A DNA stretch of 64,000 bases from Palaemon carinicauda (taxonomy: Eukaryota; Arthropoda; Malacostraca; Decapoda; Palaemonidae): positions 64,101,081-64,165,080 of the forward strand of contig NC_090757.1 of the NCBI RefSeq assembly GCF_036898095.1, read 5' to 3'. Shown in pieces: positions 17,686 through 28,345 of the stretch (position 1 is its first letter; the number at the start of each line of letters is the position of its first letter). The notes under the pieces were generated by a model, which had not been told where the DNA came from, did no database searches, and saw nothing but the letters and a program-made list of their open reading frames with translations. Both the position numbers and the translations under genes were made by a program.

Positions 17686-19059
17686 CTTAACAATTGTTCA
17701 TAATTTGACATTTTATTTATATTGAGAATACCAGCTTTTACTTTATTTATTTGCATAGTGCATACTGTACTCATTTGATGCTTATAGTAAGGCGATATGC
17801 TCAATAAAGGGTAAAGAGGCCACTTGTCAAAATCATTACTCAACCATTCTGGACCTTCTAGCCAATAAGTTGATTTACTCAAATATTTGGTATAGGATAA
17901 ACCTCTGGTGATCATGTCAGCAGGATTTTCTTCAGTATTTACATAGTGATATAAGACAGGTAGTTTAAATAGCTTAGATATTTCAACTTTAAGACCATCT
18001 GCCTCAAGTACTCTATTTCTAACAAATTTAGATTTTATTTTAGTTTCTCGGGTCAATAGCCAATTTAAAACCACTTGAGCATCAACACAAATATTAACCC
18101 TTTTACCCCCAGGCTATTTGGAAATTTCCAACCCTTAACCCCCAGGGGGTTATTTTTTTCCCAGCACATTTTGCAGTATATATTTTTTAAATTGCTCTAA
18201 AAGCCTTAATTTTTGTCATAGAGAGGTCAGGTTGATCTCATTCTCTTGGAAAATGCCTGAATTTTCTCAAAAAATTATCAAAAATATAAAAAAAAAAAAA
18301 ATCTATAGCATTTTTTTGCAAGGACGTACCGGTACGTCCATGGGGTTAAAGGGATGGCTTTTGTGAAACGTACCAGTACGTCCTTTGGGGGTAAAAGGGT
18401 TAATGAATTGAAAATTTACATTACTGTAGGCTTCTAATAATGAAGGTAAACATTTAAAAGCTAGAATTACTCCCATTAGTTCCAAAGTAGGGACACTATG
18501 CTCATTTCTCTTATTCAGTGGAGCCAATTTAGATTTGGAGAACAAAAAAAAAACTTTTATCATTTTGATTAACCGCATAGGCCTCTACAGAGCTATCACA
18601 AAAAATGTGAAGCCCATACGAGTCTAGTTCATTAAGGGACTCTAGGAAATTTAAGTTCAGATAGCATTTCAAAATCTCTACTAATAATTTTCATTTCCCC
18701 ACAAATGTCTTTAGGTAAATTTTGATCCCAACCAACATCTAATTTCCATATTTTTCTCATTAAAATTTTGCCTCTTATTGTTACAGGAAGGACTATATTC
18801 AAAGGATCAAATATTTTAGAAGTTTGTGATAATACTTTTCTTTTTGTGTCTGCTTCTGGGTCTATTTTACAAGGCGCAAGACTAAAAGAATCATTATTTA
18901 CGTTGAATCTATAACCCAATACTTTATCCTCTTTGCAAGAATGTTCAACAAGTGTATTATCTGATGCCATTTCTTCTCTTTAACTCTACACAATTGGAGT
19001 TCCAAGACCTTAAAATAAAGCCCCCTTGTTCCATCCTATCATTAGCTTGCTTATACAAA
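17686..19059 (-). pseudogene. pol: BEL/Pao RT C-terminal part, RNase H and linker
   Basis: From right to left: LYKQANDRMEQGG (19060 side), continuing the RT thumb after the DIRS-B2 insertion; KEDKVLGYRFNVNND and QTSKIFDPLNIVLPVTIRGK at 18970-18632; the RNase H start KSKLAPLNKRNEHSVPTLEL at 18578 onward; then, beyond the MITE, VVLNWLLTRET and TEENPADMITRGLS at 18074-17686. In-frame stops separate the segments. The MITE and both DIRS insertions fall cleanly between codons of an otherwise continuous BEL reading. Confidence 0.88.
18098..18399. mobile_element. piggyBac-type MITE with TTAA duplication
   Basis: 302 bp flanked by TTAA at 18094-18097 and 18400-18403. The termini CCCTTTTACCCCCA and TGGGGGTAAAAGGG are inverted repeats. 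It has no coding capacity and interrupts the BEL RNase H reading exactly. The interior holds a poly-A stretch and an 18-bp perfect palindrome at 18321-18338, GGACGTACCGGTACGTCC, with a related copy ACGTACCAGTACGT near the right end. Confidence 0.9.
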
Positions 19060-19064
19060 TTTTT

Positions 19065-19246
19065 AAATATTTAACTTAGCCGGTGAATATATATAGCTGC
19101 AACTCTGTTGCTCGACAGACAAAAAAACAGTAAAACTCGCCAGCGATCGCTATACAGGTTGCGGGTGTGCCCACCAGCGCCAACTGTCGGCCAGATACCA
19201 TACTCGATGTAAACAAAGACTCAAATTTCTTCTCTGTCGACGTGTC
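19065..19246 (+). repeat. DIRS-B2 left ITR
   Basis: Starts AAATATTTAACTTAGCCGG, the authentic B-type left end. Inverted match to 25379-25540. Confidence 0.9.
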
Positions 19247-19437
19247 GACAAGACGTACTTTACTCGCTGTTGAAACCTGGAGTTTTTCCCATCATATTTG
19301 GTGAAATACTTTATTTTGGTTATGAGCTTTCGCAGTACAGGGTTTTTCTTCAAATAAATCCTTGAACTCTTTTTTGTATCGGATTCATTGTTGATGACTT
19401 AGATCGTTTTTTGGAATTTTTCCTTGACCAATTCAAA

Positions 19438-21867
19438 ATGGCTGACCTTTCACAAGTTCCCAAGTTTAGAAAATGCAATGCTAGGGACTGTCATAGGCGT
19501 CTTCCAAAGGCTTCTCTCGACCCTCACACTGTTTGTTCCAATTGTCGGGGTAAAACCTGTCAATTGGAAGATCGGTGTGAGGAATGCGTGGGCCTTTCGG
19601 AATTCGATTTTATCGAATTTGAGAAGTATACACGCAGACTAGAGAGAGATAGGGTAAGGAGAAGTTCTTCTAGGTCGGTAGATTTTTCCTCTCCTCATGC
19701 CCCTCAACCTAATCCTTCCCCTGTAGTGGTTGTTCCTAACCCCCCTCCTAGCACTCAGGAACCATCGATGGCTGACATGATGCGTGCTATCCATGCCTTG
19801 GGGGAGAGAGTTGAGTCCCTTGCAAGTGACCGCAATCAACTCATGGCGGATGTTAAGGAACTAAAGTGCCAAAGTGCCGCGGGAAGTGATAAAGTGCCTA
19901 GTGTTTCTCAAAGTGTTGTGAACAGTGTTGCGCTTGAGGGTTCGTCTGTTCGTGCCTGTCGTCCTCCTAGTCCGGGACCTCTTGCAAGCTCCCAAGCCCA
20001 GGGGAGAAGCAATGTCGTACGACGTATGGGTTCGAGAGGCTTTGATCAGCGAACAGACGTTCCCTCTATGGTATCAGGCGTATCTCCCCAAGATCGCCCC
20101 TACCAACGTAAGACGAGAGAGCCCGTTTTTACCTCGTCGTCCGAAGGTGTTTCTCGTAAGAAACTTTGGACCAAGGTCTCACGACCTTTGAAGCGTAAGT
20201 CGGTCCCTTCAGGACAAGTCCTACGTCCCGGTTGTAGCCACTGGGTCAGTTCGGACTCGTTGCCGTCATCTGATGACTGCTCGCCGCCTAAGAGAGGCAA
20301 AGCGGTACCGCCTTAGTCGCTCACCCCGTCTGTTGCCGCACCTGCTGCCGTAGACCCTAAATGGGTATTGCTACTGGACATGCAGTCCAAGCTTGCGTCC
20401 TTGATGGATGACTTCAATGCGGAGAAGGTTGCTGCTGAACCTTCTGGCCAACAACCATCCAAGCGGTCTGTTGTGCGTCCTGTTGACGCTGAGGTTACTT
20501 TCTCGCGTCTACCAGTTGAGGTTGTACCCCCACCGATGCGACCCAGTGTGGTTTGCCAGCCGCACGTTGACGTTAGGCGACGCACGGAGGTGGTTGTTGA
20601 CGTTCTGGACGTTCAACAACCATCAGAGGTGACTTGTTTTGACGCGGTGCGTCAACCTCCGCAACCCGGTATGGTGTTGACTGCACAACCCAGACGGTCT
20701 AAACAGTCTCGGGTGGACGCTGTGCGTCCTCGCGCACCCATGGTTGTTGACAGTTCACAGACTGTGCAGCAGTTCCATGACGTTGCGTCCGGATCCGTCA
20801 CGCATGCACCAGTGCGACCGGACTCAGCGAGCCAAACGTTGCCCACTCCGTTGCCGTTTCCTCATCAGTTTTCGGATGAGGAACTATCAGATGAGGACGT
20901 TGCTGAACCGCAAGAGGATCAACCTTCAGAACTTGACGAACCTAAGGCAACTCAACCATCATTGGACTTTAGAAAAGTCATGGCTGTATTTAAGGAGTTG
21001 TTCCCTGACCACTTTGTTTCTGTGGCTCCTCGTTCGCCGCCGTCAGAGTTTGTGTTAGGCGTGCCTGCTACCACACCTGCCTTTACTAGACTCGTTCTCT
21101 CTCGTTCATCCAAGAGAGCTTTGCGGCTGTTGGGAGACTGGTTAGAGACTAAGAAGAGTTTAGGAAAGACAGCATTTGCCTTTCCCCCATCTAAACTCTC
21201 GTCTAGATCGAGCGTCTGGTATGCCACGGGAGAAGTTCTCGGCTTGGGAGTTCCTGCCTCTGCCCAGGGCGACTTCTCAAGTCTTGTAGACTCTCCCCAC
21301 CGCCTTGCCATGAGACGCTCGAAGATTTGTTGGTCACCATCGGACCTGGACCACCTTCTTAAAGGGATATTTAGGGCTTTCGAAGTCTTTAACTTCCTAG
21401 ACTGGTGCCTAGGAGCCCTGAGCAGGAAGATCTCTTCTGCAGATAAGGACGTTTCCTTGCTCATTATGTCCTGCATGGACAAGGCCGTCCGTGATGGGTC
21501 CAACGAGCTAGCCGCCTCTTTCACGTCCGGAGTCCTGAAGAAGCGAGAGTCTCTATGTTCTTTCCTGTCTGCTGGAGTGACGCCATGCCAAAGATCCGAG
21601 CTACTCTTTGCTCCCCTTTCCAAGTGCCTGTTTCCTGAAGTCTTGGTAAAGGAAATTGCCCTATCTTTAGTTCAGAAGGACACCCACGATCTAGTTGCGT
21701 CCTCGGCTCGCAAAGCTCCCCCTTTGCCTACATTGTCTGCTAGACCGAGGTTAGACACTCCAGCGTCTCGCTTTATTCCGCCCTTTCGTGGCAGAGCCTC
21801 CAGCAGAGGAGGTGCTCGTGCCGAACGAAGGGAAGCGAGGGAAGAGGAAAGGATCCAAGTCCTCTAA
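19438..21867 (+). pseudogene. gag: DIRS-B2 gag with premature TAG
   Basis: Same as the B1 gag from ATG 19438 but with TAG at 20314-20316 where B1 has CAG, a single C-to-T change. The downstream frame stays open to 21867. All other features (Cys/His cluster, conserved block, RG-rich tail) are retained, pointing to recent inactivation. Confidence 0.9.
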
Positions 21868-21965
21868 GGGCAGAGTCTGACTGCCCGCAACTTCAGACAG
21901 CAGTAGGAGCCAGACTCAAGAACTTCTGGCAAGCCTGGGAGAAGAGAGGCGCAGATCAACAATCT

Positions 21966-23939
21966 GTGAAGTTACTCAGAGAGGGGTACAAGATCCCTTT
22001 TGTACGCAAACCCCCTCTAGTGACGTCCCCCATCGATCTCTCTCCCAGGTACAGAGAGGTAGAAAAGAGACAAGCCCTGAAACTGGAAGTGTCTCTTTTG
22101 CTAGAGAAGGGAGCGGTGGTCAAAGTCTCGGACCTTCAATCACCGGGGTTTTACAACCGTCTCTTCCTAGTATCAAAGAAGACAGGAGGGTGGAGACCGG
22201 TGCTAGACGTCAGTGCTCTGAATGTCTTTGTCACAAAGACGAAGTTTTCCATGGAGACCACAAAGTCAGTCTTAGCAGCGGTCAGAAAGGAAGACTGGAT
22301 GGTCTCGCTAGACCTAAGGGACGCCTACTTCCACATCCCCATTCACTCAGACTCCCAACCTTTTCTGAGATTCGTCTTCGAAGATGTGGTCTACCAGTTT
22401 CGGGCCCTGTGCTTTGGCCTAAGCACAGCTCCTCTCGTATTTACGAGGCTGATGAGGAATGTGGCCAAATTCCTCCACTTATCGGACATCCGAGCCTCCC
22501 TTTATTTGGACGACTGGCTTCTCAGAGCCTCTTCCAGTCGTTGCTGTCTGAAGGATCTCAAGTGGACTCTTGATCAGACCAAGGAATTGGGACTCCTAGT
22601 CAATTTGGAAAAGTCGCAGCTGGTCCCATCCCAAACTATTCTGTATTTAGGGATGGAGATTCACAGTCAAGCTTTTCGGGCTTTTCCGTCGGCCCCCAGA
22701 ATAGATCAAGCCCTGTTTTCCATCCAGAAGATGCTGAAGAAAGAACGCTGCTCAGTCAGGCTGTGGATGAGTCTGGTAGGGACACTGTCATCCCTGGAGC
22801 AATTTGTATCACTAGGAAGACTACACCTCCGTCCTCTTCAATTCCATCTGGCTTTCCACTGGAAAAAGGACAAGACGCTAGAGGCGGTCTCGATCCCGAT
22901 TTCCGAAAAGATGAAGTCTTGTCTGACTTGGTGGAAGGACAATATCAACCTAAGAGAGGGTCTTCCCCTGGCTGTTCAGTTACCCAACCACGTTCTCTTC
23001 TCGGACGCATCGGACTTGGGCTGGGGCGCGACGCTGGACGGTCGGGAATGCTCAGGTCTGTGGAACACGAGTCAGAGGACCATGCATATCAACTGCAAGG
23101 AGCTGTTGGCAGTTCATCTGGCCTTGAAAAGCTTCGAGTATCTCCTTCGAGGCAAAGTGGTGGAAGTAAACTCGGACAACACCACGGCCTTGGCGTACAT
23201 CTCCAAACAAGGAGGTACCCACTCACTGACGTTGTACGAGATCGCAAGGGACCTGCTCATCTGGTCAAAAGATCGAGACATCTCCCTAGTAACGAGGTTC
23301 ATCCAGGGCGACTTGAACGTCATAGCAGATTGTCTCAGTCGGAAAGGGCAAGTAATTCCAACAGAATGGACCCTCCACAAGGATGTGTGCAAGAGACTTT
23401 GGGCCACTTGGGGTCAACCAACCATAGATCTCTTTGCAACCTCGCTGACCAAGAGGCTTCCAATCTATTGCTCTCCAGTCCCGGACCCAGCAGCAATACA
23501 TATAGATGCCTTCCTCCTAGATTGGTCACATCTGGATCTCTACGCATTCCCACCGTTCAAGATTGTCAACAAGGTACTGCAGAAGTTCGCCTCTCACGAA
23601 GGGACAAGGTTGACGTTAGTTGCTCCCCTCTGGCCCGCGAGAGAATGGTTCACCGAGGTACTTCGATGGTTAGTAGACGTTCCCAGAAGTCTGCCTCTAA
23701 GAGTAGACCTTCTACGTCAGCCGCACGTAAAGAAGGTACACCAAAGCCTCCACGCTCTTCGTCTGACTGCCTTCAGACTATCGAAAGACTCTCGAGAGCT
23801 AGAGGCTTTTCGAAGGAGGCAGCCAGTGCGATTGCTAGAGCAAGGAGAGCGTCTACCATTAGAGTCTACCAATCGAAGTGGGAAGTCTTTCGAGACTGGT
23901 GCAAGTCAGTTTCTGTATCCTCGACCAGTACCTCTGTAG
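21966..23939 (+). CDS. pol: DIRS-B2 reverse transcriptase-RNase H protein
   Basis: Matches B1 residue for residue apart from scattered substitutions. YLDD is at 22503-22514. RNase H reads SDASD, the consensus form. The frame is open upstream into the gag 3' end; 21966 is the first GTG and not a demonstrated start. No stops. Confidence 0.91.
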   Translation: MKLLREGYKIPFVRKPPLVTSPIDLSPRYREVEKRQALKLEVSLLLEKGAVVKVSDLQSPGFYNRLFLVSKKTGGWRPVLDVSALNVFVTKTKFSMETTKSVLAAVRKEDWMVSLDLRDAYFHIPIHSDSQPFLRFVFEDVVYQFRALCFGLSTAPLVFTRLMRNVAKFLHLSDIRASLYLDDWLLRASSSRCCLKDLKWTLDQTKELGLLVNLEKSQLVPSQTILYLGMEIHSQAFRAFPSAPRIDQALFSIQKMLKKERCSVRLWMSLVGTLSSLEQFVSLGRLHLRPLQFHLAFHWKKDKTLEAVSIPISEKMKSCLTWWKDNINLREGLPLAVQLPNHVLFSDASDLGWGATLDGRECSGLWNTSQRTMHINCKELLAVHLALKSFEYLLRGKVVEVNSDNTTALAYISKQGGTHSLTLYEIARDLLIWSKDRDISLVTRFIQGDLNVIADCLSRKGQVIPTEWTLHKDVCKRLWATWGQPTIDLFATSLTKRLPIYCSPVPDPAAIHIDAFLLDWSHLDLYAFPPFKIVNKVLQKFASHEGTRLTLVAPLWPAREWFTEVLRWLVDVPRSLPLRVDLLRQPHVKKVHQSLHALRLTAFRLSKDSRELEAFRRRQPVRLLEQGERLPLESTNRSGKSFETGASQFLYPRPVPL

Positions 23940-24838
23940 CCCAAATAGCTGATTTTCTCTTATACCTGAGAAAAGGACGATCCCTTTCAGCTCCCACTAT
24001 CAAGGGCTACAGAAGCATGTTGGCATCGGTCTTCCGGCATAGAGGCTTAGATCTTTCCAACAATAAAGATCTGCAAGACCTCCTTAAGTCTTTTGAGACC
24101 ACTAAGGAGCGTCGTTTGGCTACGCCTGGGTGGAATTTAGACGTGGTACTAAGATTCCTCATGTCAGACAGGTTTGAGCCTTTACAGTCAGCCTCCCTGA
24201 AAGATCTCACTCTTAAGACTCTTTTCCTGGTATGCTTAGCCTCGGCTAAAAGAGTCAGTGAGATTCATGCCTTCAGCAAGAACATCGGATTTCCGTCGGA
24301 AAAAGCTACTTGTTCGCTGCAACTTGGTTTTCTAGCCAAAAATGAGCTACCTTCTCGGCCTTGGCCTAAATCTTTCGATATTCCCAGCTTATCGGAGATC
24401 GTAGGCAATGAACTAGAAAGAGTCTTATGCCCTGTTAGAGCTCTTAAGTTCTATTTAAAGCGTACTAAACCTTTACGAGGCCAATCTGAAGCTTTATGGT
24501 GTTCAGTTAAGAAACCATCCTTGCCTATGTCAAAGAATGCTTTGTCATACTTTATCAGATTGTTAATACGAGAAGCTCATTCACATCTGAGTGAGGAAGA
24601 CCGAGCTTTGCTTAAGGTTAAGACGCACGAAGTTAGAGCTGTAGCAACTTCCGTGGCCTTTAAGCAAAATAGATCTCTGCAAAGTATAATGGACGCAACC
24701 TATTGGAGAAGCAAGTCAGTGTTCGCGTCATTTTACTTGAAAGATGTCCAGTCTCTTTACGAGAACTGCTACACACTGGGACCATTCGTAGCAGCGAGTG
24801 CAGTAGTGGGTGAGGGCTCAACCACTACAATTCCCTAA
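22763..24838 (+). CDS. DIRS-B2 tyrosine recombinase
   Basis: 691-residue open frame with the same catalytic set as B1: Arg497, His622-x-x-Arg625, Tyr658. The first half lies in the +2 frame over RNase H. Differs from B1 by a few residues only. Confidence 0.91.
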   Translation: MDESGRDTVIPGAICITRKTTPPSSSIPSGFPLEKGQDARGGLDPDFRKDEVLSDLVEGQYQPKRGSSPGCSVTQPRSLLGRIGLGLGRDAGRSGMLRSVEHESEDHAYQLQGAVGSSSGLEKLRVSPSRQSGGSKLGQHHGLGVHLQTRRYPLTDVVRDRKGPAHLVKRSRHLPSNEVHPGRLERHSRLSQSERASNSNRMDPPQGCVQETLGHLGSTNHRSLCNLADQEASNLLLSSPGPSSNTYRCLPPRLVTSGSLRIPTVQDCQQGTAEVRLSRRDKVDVSCSPLARERMVHRGTSMVSRRSQKSASKSRPSTSAARKEGTPKPPRSSSDCLQTIERLSRARGFSKEAASAIARARRASTIRVYQSKWEVFRDWCKSVSVSSTSTSVAQIADFLLYLRKGRSLSAPTIKGYRSMLASVFRHRGLDLSNNKDLQDLLKSFETTKERRLATPGWNLDVVLRFLMSDRFEPLQSASLKDLTLKTLFLVCLASAKRVSEIHAFSKNIGFPSEKATCSLQLGFLAKNELPSRPWPKSFDIPSLSEIVGNELERVLCPVRALKFYLKRTKPLRGQSEALWCSVKKPSLPMSKNALSYFIRLLIREAHSHLSEEDRALLKVKTHEVRAVATSVAFKQNRSLQSIMDATYWRSKSVFASFYLKDVQSLYENCYTLGPFVAASAVVGEGSTTTIP

Positions 24839-24889
24839 TTCCATATCCTTTTAATCTGTCTCTTGAAATGTTTTTAATGTTGTTTTTTA

Positions 24890-25128
24890 TGGGTTGTCCG
24901 GAAGGCTAAGAAGCCTTTCGCATCCTGGTTGATTTGGCGGGTGGTCAAAGTCATTTCTTGAGAGCGCCCAGATTAGGGGTTTGATGAGGTCCTGTTGTAT
25001 GGGTTGCAGCCCTTGATACTTCAGCTCCTAGGGGTCTGTCAGCATCCTAAGAGGATCGCGAGGCTCCGTAAGGAAGACGTACTTACAAGGCAGAGTAATC
25101 GTCTAAGTCGACTTCCTTACCAGGTACC
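24890..25128 (+). other. DIRS-B2 conserved 3' untranslated block
   Basis: Same block as in B1, with a 13-base insertion difference just upstream (TTTTTAATGTTG). Ends CTTCCTTACCAGGTACC. Confidence 0.65.
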
Positions 25129-25240
25129 TATTTATTTTGTTTTCGTTATATTGATAACTTCCAAAATGAAATAAAAACTCTTAGCTTAAACGATGTAAAC
25201 ATATTTAACTGGTCTCTACCCACCACCCTGGGTGTGAATC

Positions 25241-25333
25241 AGCTATATATATTCACCGGCTAAGTTAAATATTTAAAAATGATATTTTAATTATAAAATA
25301 AATTTTTGAATATACTTACCCGGTGAATATATA
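25241..25333 (+). repeat. DIRS-B2 ICR
   Basis: Complement of the left end (to about 25274) joined to the complement of the right end. Both halves match this copy's own ends. Confidence 0.93.
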
Positions 25334-25378
25334 AATTAAATGACCCTCCCTTCCTCCCCAATAGAGACGCAGTGGGAT

Positions 25379-25572
25379 GAGAAGAAATTGAGTCTTTGTT
25401 TACATGGAGTTTGGTATCTGGCCGACAGTTGGCGCTGGTGGGCACACCCGCAACCTGTATAGCGATCGCTGGCGAGTTTTACTGTTTTTTTGTCTGTCGA
25501 GCAACAGAGTTGCAGCTATATATATTCACCGGGTAAGTATATTCAAAAATGTATTTTATAATTAAAATATCA
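25379..25572 (-). repeat. DIRS-B2 right ITR
   Basis: Inverted partner of 19065-19246 plus the right-specific tail ending AAAATATCA before the T-run. Confidence 0.9.
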
Positions 25573-25577
25573 TTTTT

Positions 25578-26434
25578 CATTTCATCAATGTTATTACCAG
25601 TTATAAGAAGATTATCTACATAAAAGTTATTAGTTAATATTTCTTTACAATTATCATCAGGATAACTTTCTGCATGATGTTTCATAACAAAATTCAATAT
25701 AAAAGGCGAGGAAGTGTAACCAAAAACTATTGTTTTGTAGCGATAAGATACCAATTTATTTCCCCGTTTCCAAAAGAAACAAAATCTATTTTTATCCACT
25801 TCATTTTTTAATTTAATCATCAAAAAGCTTGTTTAACGTCGCTCAACATTACATATTTATTAGTTCTAAAGTAAAAGAGCAATTTCAATATTGAGCCCAT
25901 TAAATCTATCCCAGGATAAGCTGCTTCATTAAGTGAAGGCAATTCCCTGTAAGTTTTTAAAGAACAGTTAAATACTGGCCTGATTTTTGTGGTTACTTGC
26001 TCTTCTAATTTTAAAACTGGTCTATGTGGAATCCATACATACTTATGATAGTCCGAAGGACTTACTTTAATTTCCTTGATTATACCATCCTCGAGTTGTA
26101 TATCAAAAACTTCCTGGTACTTGTCAATGAGACCCTTTTTACCAAGATACTCTACTGTTCGGTCTAATACCTCAAGTGAAACAAAATGATTAGATGGGAA
26201 GCTGTCAATTTTATCAGTATACCAGGCCAATTCTATATGATAGAATCCATTATCAAAAGAGATCCCCTCTCTAAACCTGTCAATTTGTTCTTTATCAAAG
26301 GAGACCAATTCTTTTATTCCCAAGGATTCAAGACTAAAAAGGTGTTCAAGTCCATTGTCTACTTCACTGTCTTCTAATATATGCTCTAATGGATTGAAAT
26401 AAGATTTTAGGGGATCCATTACTAAATTTACCAC
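25578..26434 (-). pseudogene. pol: BEL/Pao reverse transcriptase, N-terminal and palm part
   Basis: 26434-25820 carries PHRPVLKLEEQVTTKIRPVF and the first catalytic motif MLSDVKQAF. A frameshift near 25820 leads to 25823-25578 with VFGYTSSPFILNFVMK and NNFYVDNLLITG. YVDN replaces YVDD, a form seen in BEL/Pao elements. The reading ends at the DIRS-B2 insertion and resumes at 19059. Confidence 0.9.
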
Positions 26435-26444
26435 GCTTTTTGTT

Positions 26445-27002
26445 TTAACATTGTGTTTTCTTATTAACTAAGGAGTCCATAACAGCTTTACTTTCTGCTT
26501 CATCCAAAAAGTTGAACCCATTACCAACAGGAGCTACTCTATTATTTACGACTAAACAAGTTCCACCCAACATTTTAGTCCAAGTTACCGAAGGTAAAAA
26601 CTGAATGATATCTATTCCCATTAACATGTCAATCTTCATACTTTCATGGTTTCTGTGGTCACAAAAAGTCTCATCCAATAAAGCAATATTATTTTCTTTA
26701 AATTTATTTATTATTTGATTCATGCCGGGCACTTCAAAGTTTATATTAAGCGACTTGTCAACTAATAAAGGTATGAATATTAAGTTATTGTTTATATTTA
26801 TTCCAGTGGACATTTGCTTGAAGCCCTTAGTTTCCTGCCCTATAAATGTGCTTGCATCACATTCCAAAGCATACAACGCCTCTACATCCTGACAAAGATC
26901 TTTACGGGCAGATTCGGAAATATATGACCGCTGACTGCCAGTGTCAAACAGACATCTGACTTTCCTAGCCTTTTTGCCATTTCTTAAATACAAAGACATC
27001 CA
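26445..27002 (-). pseudogene. pol: BEL/Pao aspartic protease region
   Basis: Contains CLFDTGSQRSYISE, the retropepsin-like active site typical of BEL/Pao, and MLMGIDIIQFL further on. The frame is open. Its right edge is the LINE insertion at about 27003, which separates it from gag. A stop at 26445 separates it from the RT start in a different frame. Confidence 0.87.
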
Positions 27003-28345
27003 TCCATATACCAAAGGCACTTCCCCCAATTTTGGGGGGTAGCCGACATCAACAAGAAACAAAACAAAAAAAGGGGACCTCTACTCTCTACGTTCCTCCA
27101 GCCTAACCAGGGACTCAGCCGAGTTCAGCTGGTACTGCTAGGGTGCCACAGCCCAACCTCCCACATTTCCACCACAGATGAAGCTTCATACTGCTGAGTC
27201 CCCTACTGCTGCTACCTCCGCGGTCATCTAAGGCACCGGAGGAAGCAGCAGGGCCTACCGGAACTGCGTCACAATCGCTCGCCATTCATTCCTATTTCTA
27301 GCACGCTCTCTTGCCTCTCTCACATCTATCCTCCTATCACCCAGAGCTTTCTTCACACCATCCATCCACCCAAACCTTGGCCTTCCTCTTGTACTTCTCC
27401 CATCAACTCTTGCATTCATCACCTTCTTTAGCAGACAGCCATTTTCCATTCTCTCAACATGGCCAAACCACCTCAACACATTCATATCCACTCTAGCCGC
27501 TAACTCATTTCTTACACCCGTTCTCACCCTCACCACTTCGTTCCTAACCCTATCTACTCGAGATACACCAGCCATACTCCTCAGACACTTCATCTCAAAC
27601 ACATTCAATTTCTGTCTCTCCATCACTTTCATTCCCCACAACTCCGATCCATACATCACAGTTGGTACAATCACTTTCTCATATAGAACTCTCTTTACAT
27701 TCATGCCCAACCCTCTATTTTTTTACTACTCCCTTAACTGCCCCCAACACTTTGCAACCTTCATTGACTCTCTGACGTACATCTGCTTCCACTCCACCAT
27801 TTGCTGCAACAACAGACCCCAAGTACTTAAACTGATCCACCTCCTCAAGTAACTCTCCATTCAACATGACATTCAACCTTGCACCACCTTCCCTTCTCGT
27901 ACATCTCATAACCTTACTCTTACCCACATTAACTCTCAACTTCCTTCTCTCACACACCCTTCCAAATTCTGTCACTAGTCGGTCAAGCTTCTCTTCTGTG
28001 TCTGCTACCAGTACAGTATCATCCGCAAACAACATTCTCGCCTACCAGTTTTAATCCTCGTCCAAGCACTCGAGCATTCACCTCTCTCACCACTCCATCA
28101 ACATACAAGTTAAACAACCACGGCGACATCACACATCCCTGTCTCAGCCCCACTCTCACCGGAAACCAATCGCTCACTTCATTTCCTATTCTAACACATG
28201 CTTTACTACCTTTGTAGAAACTTTTCACTGCTTGCAACAACCTTCCACCAACTCCATATAACCTCATCACATTCCACATTGCTTCCCTATCAACTCTATC
28301 ATATGCTTTCTCCAGATCCATAAACGCAACATACACCTCCTTTTG
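27003..28345 (-). mobile_element. 5'-truncated RTE-like LINE inside BEL
   Basis: Minus-strand LINE 3' half: RT core, C-terminal domain and a 3' untranslated region of about 250 bp (27003-27254). Its 5' end is cut at about 28345, where the BEL gag reading stops. A second, shorter copy of the same family lies at 55390-56077, with the same 3' UTR. Confidence 0.88.
27255..28336 (-). pseudogene. LINE reverse transcriptase, C-terminal half
   Basis: 28336-28019 carries VAFMDLEKAYDRVDRE and GLRQGCVMSPWLF. 28035-27715 carries LFADDTVLVAD (catalytic FADD) and FKYLGSVV. 27710-27255 carries VIVPTVMYGSELWGMK, LRSMAGV and RWFGHVERM through RNEWRAIVTQFR. About 40 bp are missing just before FADD and the frame breaks near 27712. 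The sequence style fits the RTE-type clade common in crustaceans; clade assignment is by motif only. Confidence 0.87.

Larger units (their letters stand above)
19060..25577 (+). mobile_element. DIRS-B2: nearly complete DIRS1-like element
   Basis: Sister copy of DIRS-B1 with a normal left end. It interrupts the BEL RT between codons for EMK and LYKQ. BEL T-run at the left junction (19060-19064) and right junction (25573-25577) is TTTTT, and the ICR also shows five A/T at the joint, so element circle and target shared a T-run at the crossover. Gag has a premature stop; RT and recombinase frames are open. Confidence 0.93.

Noticed and set aside
25578..25823. YVDN in the BEL RT as a mutation
   Set aside because: YVDN is a known form in BEL/Pao elements. 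The stops and shifts, not this motif, show decay.
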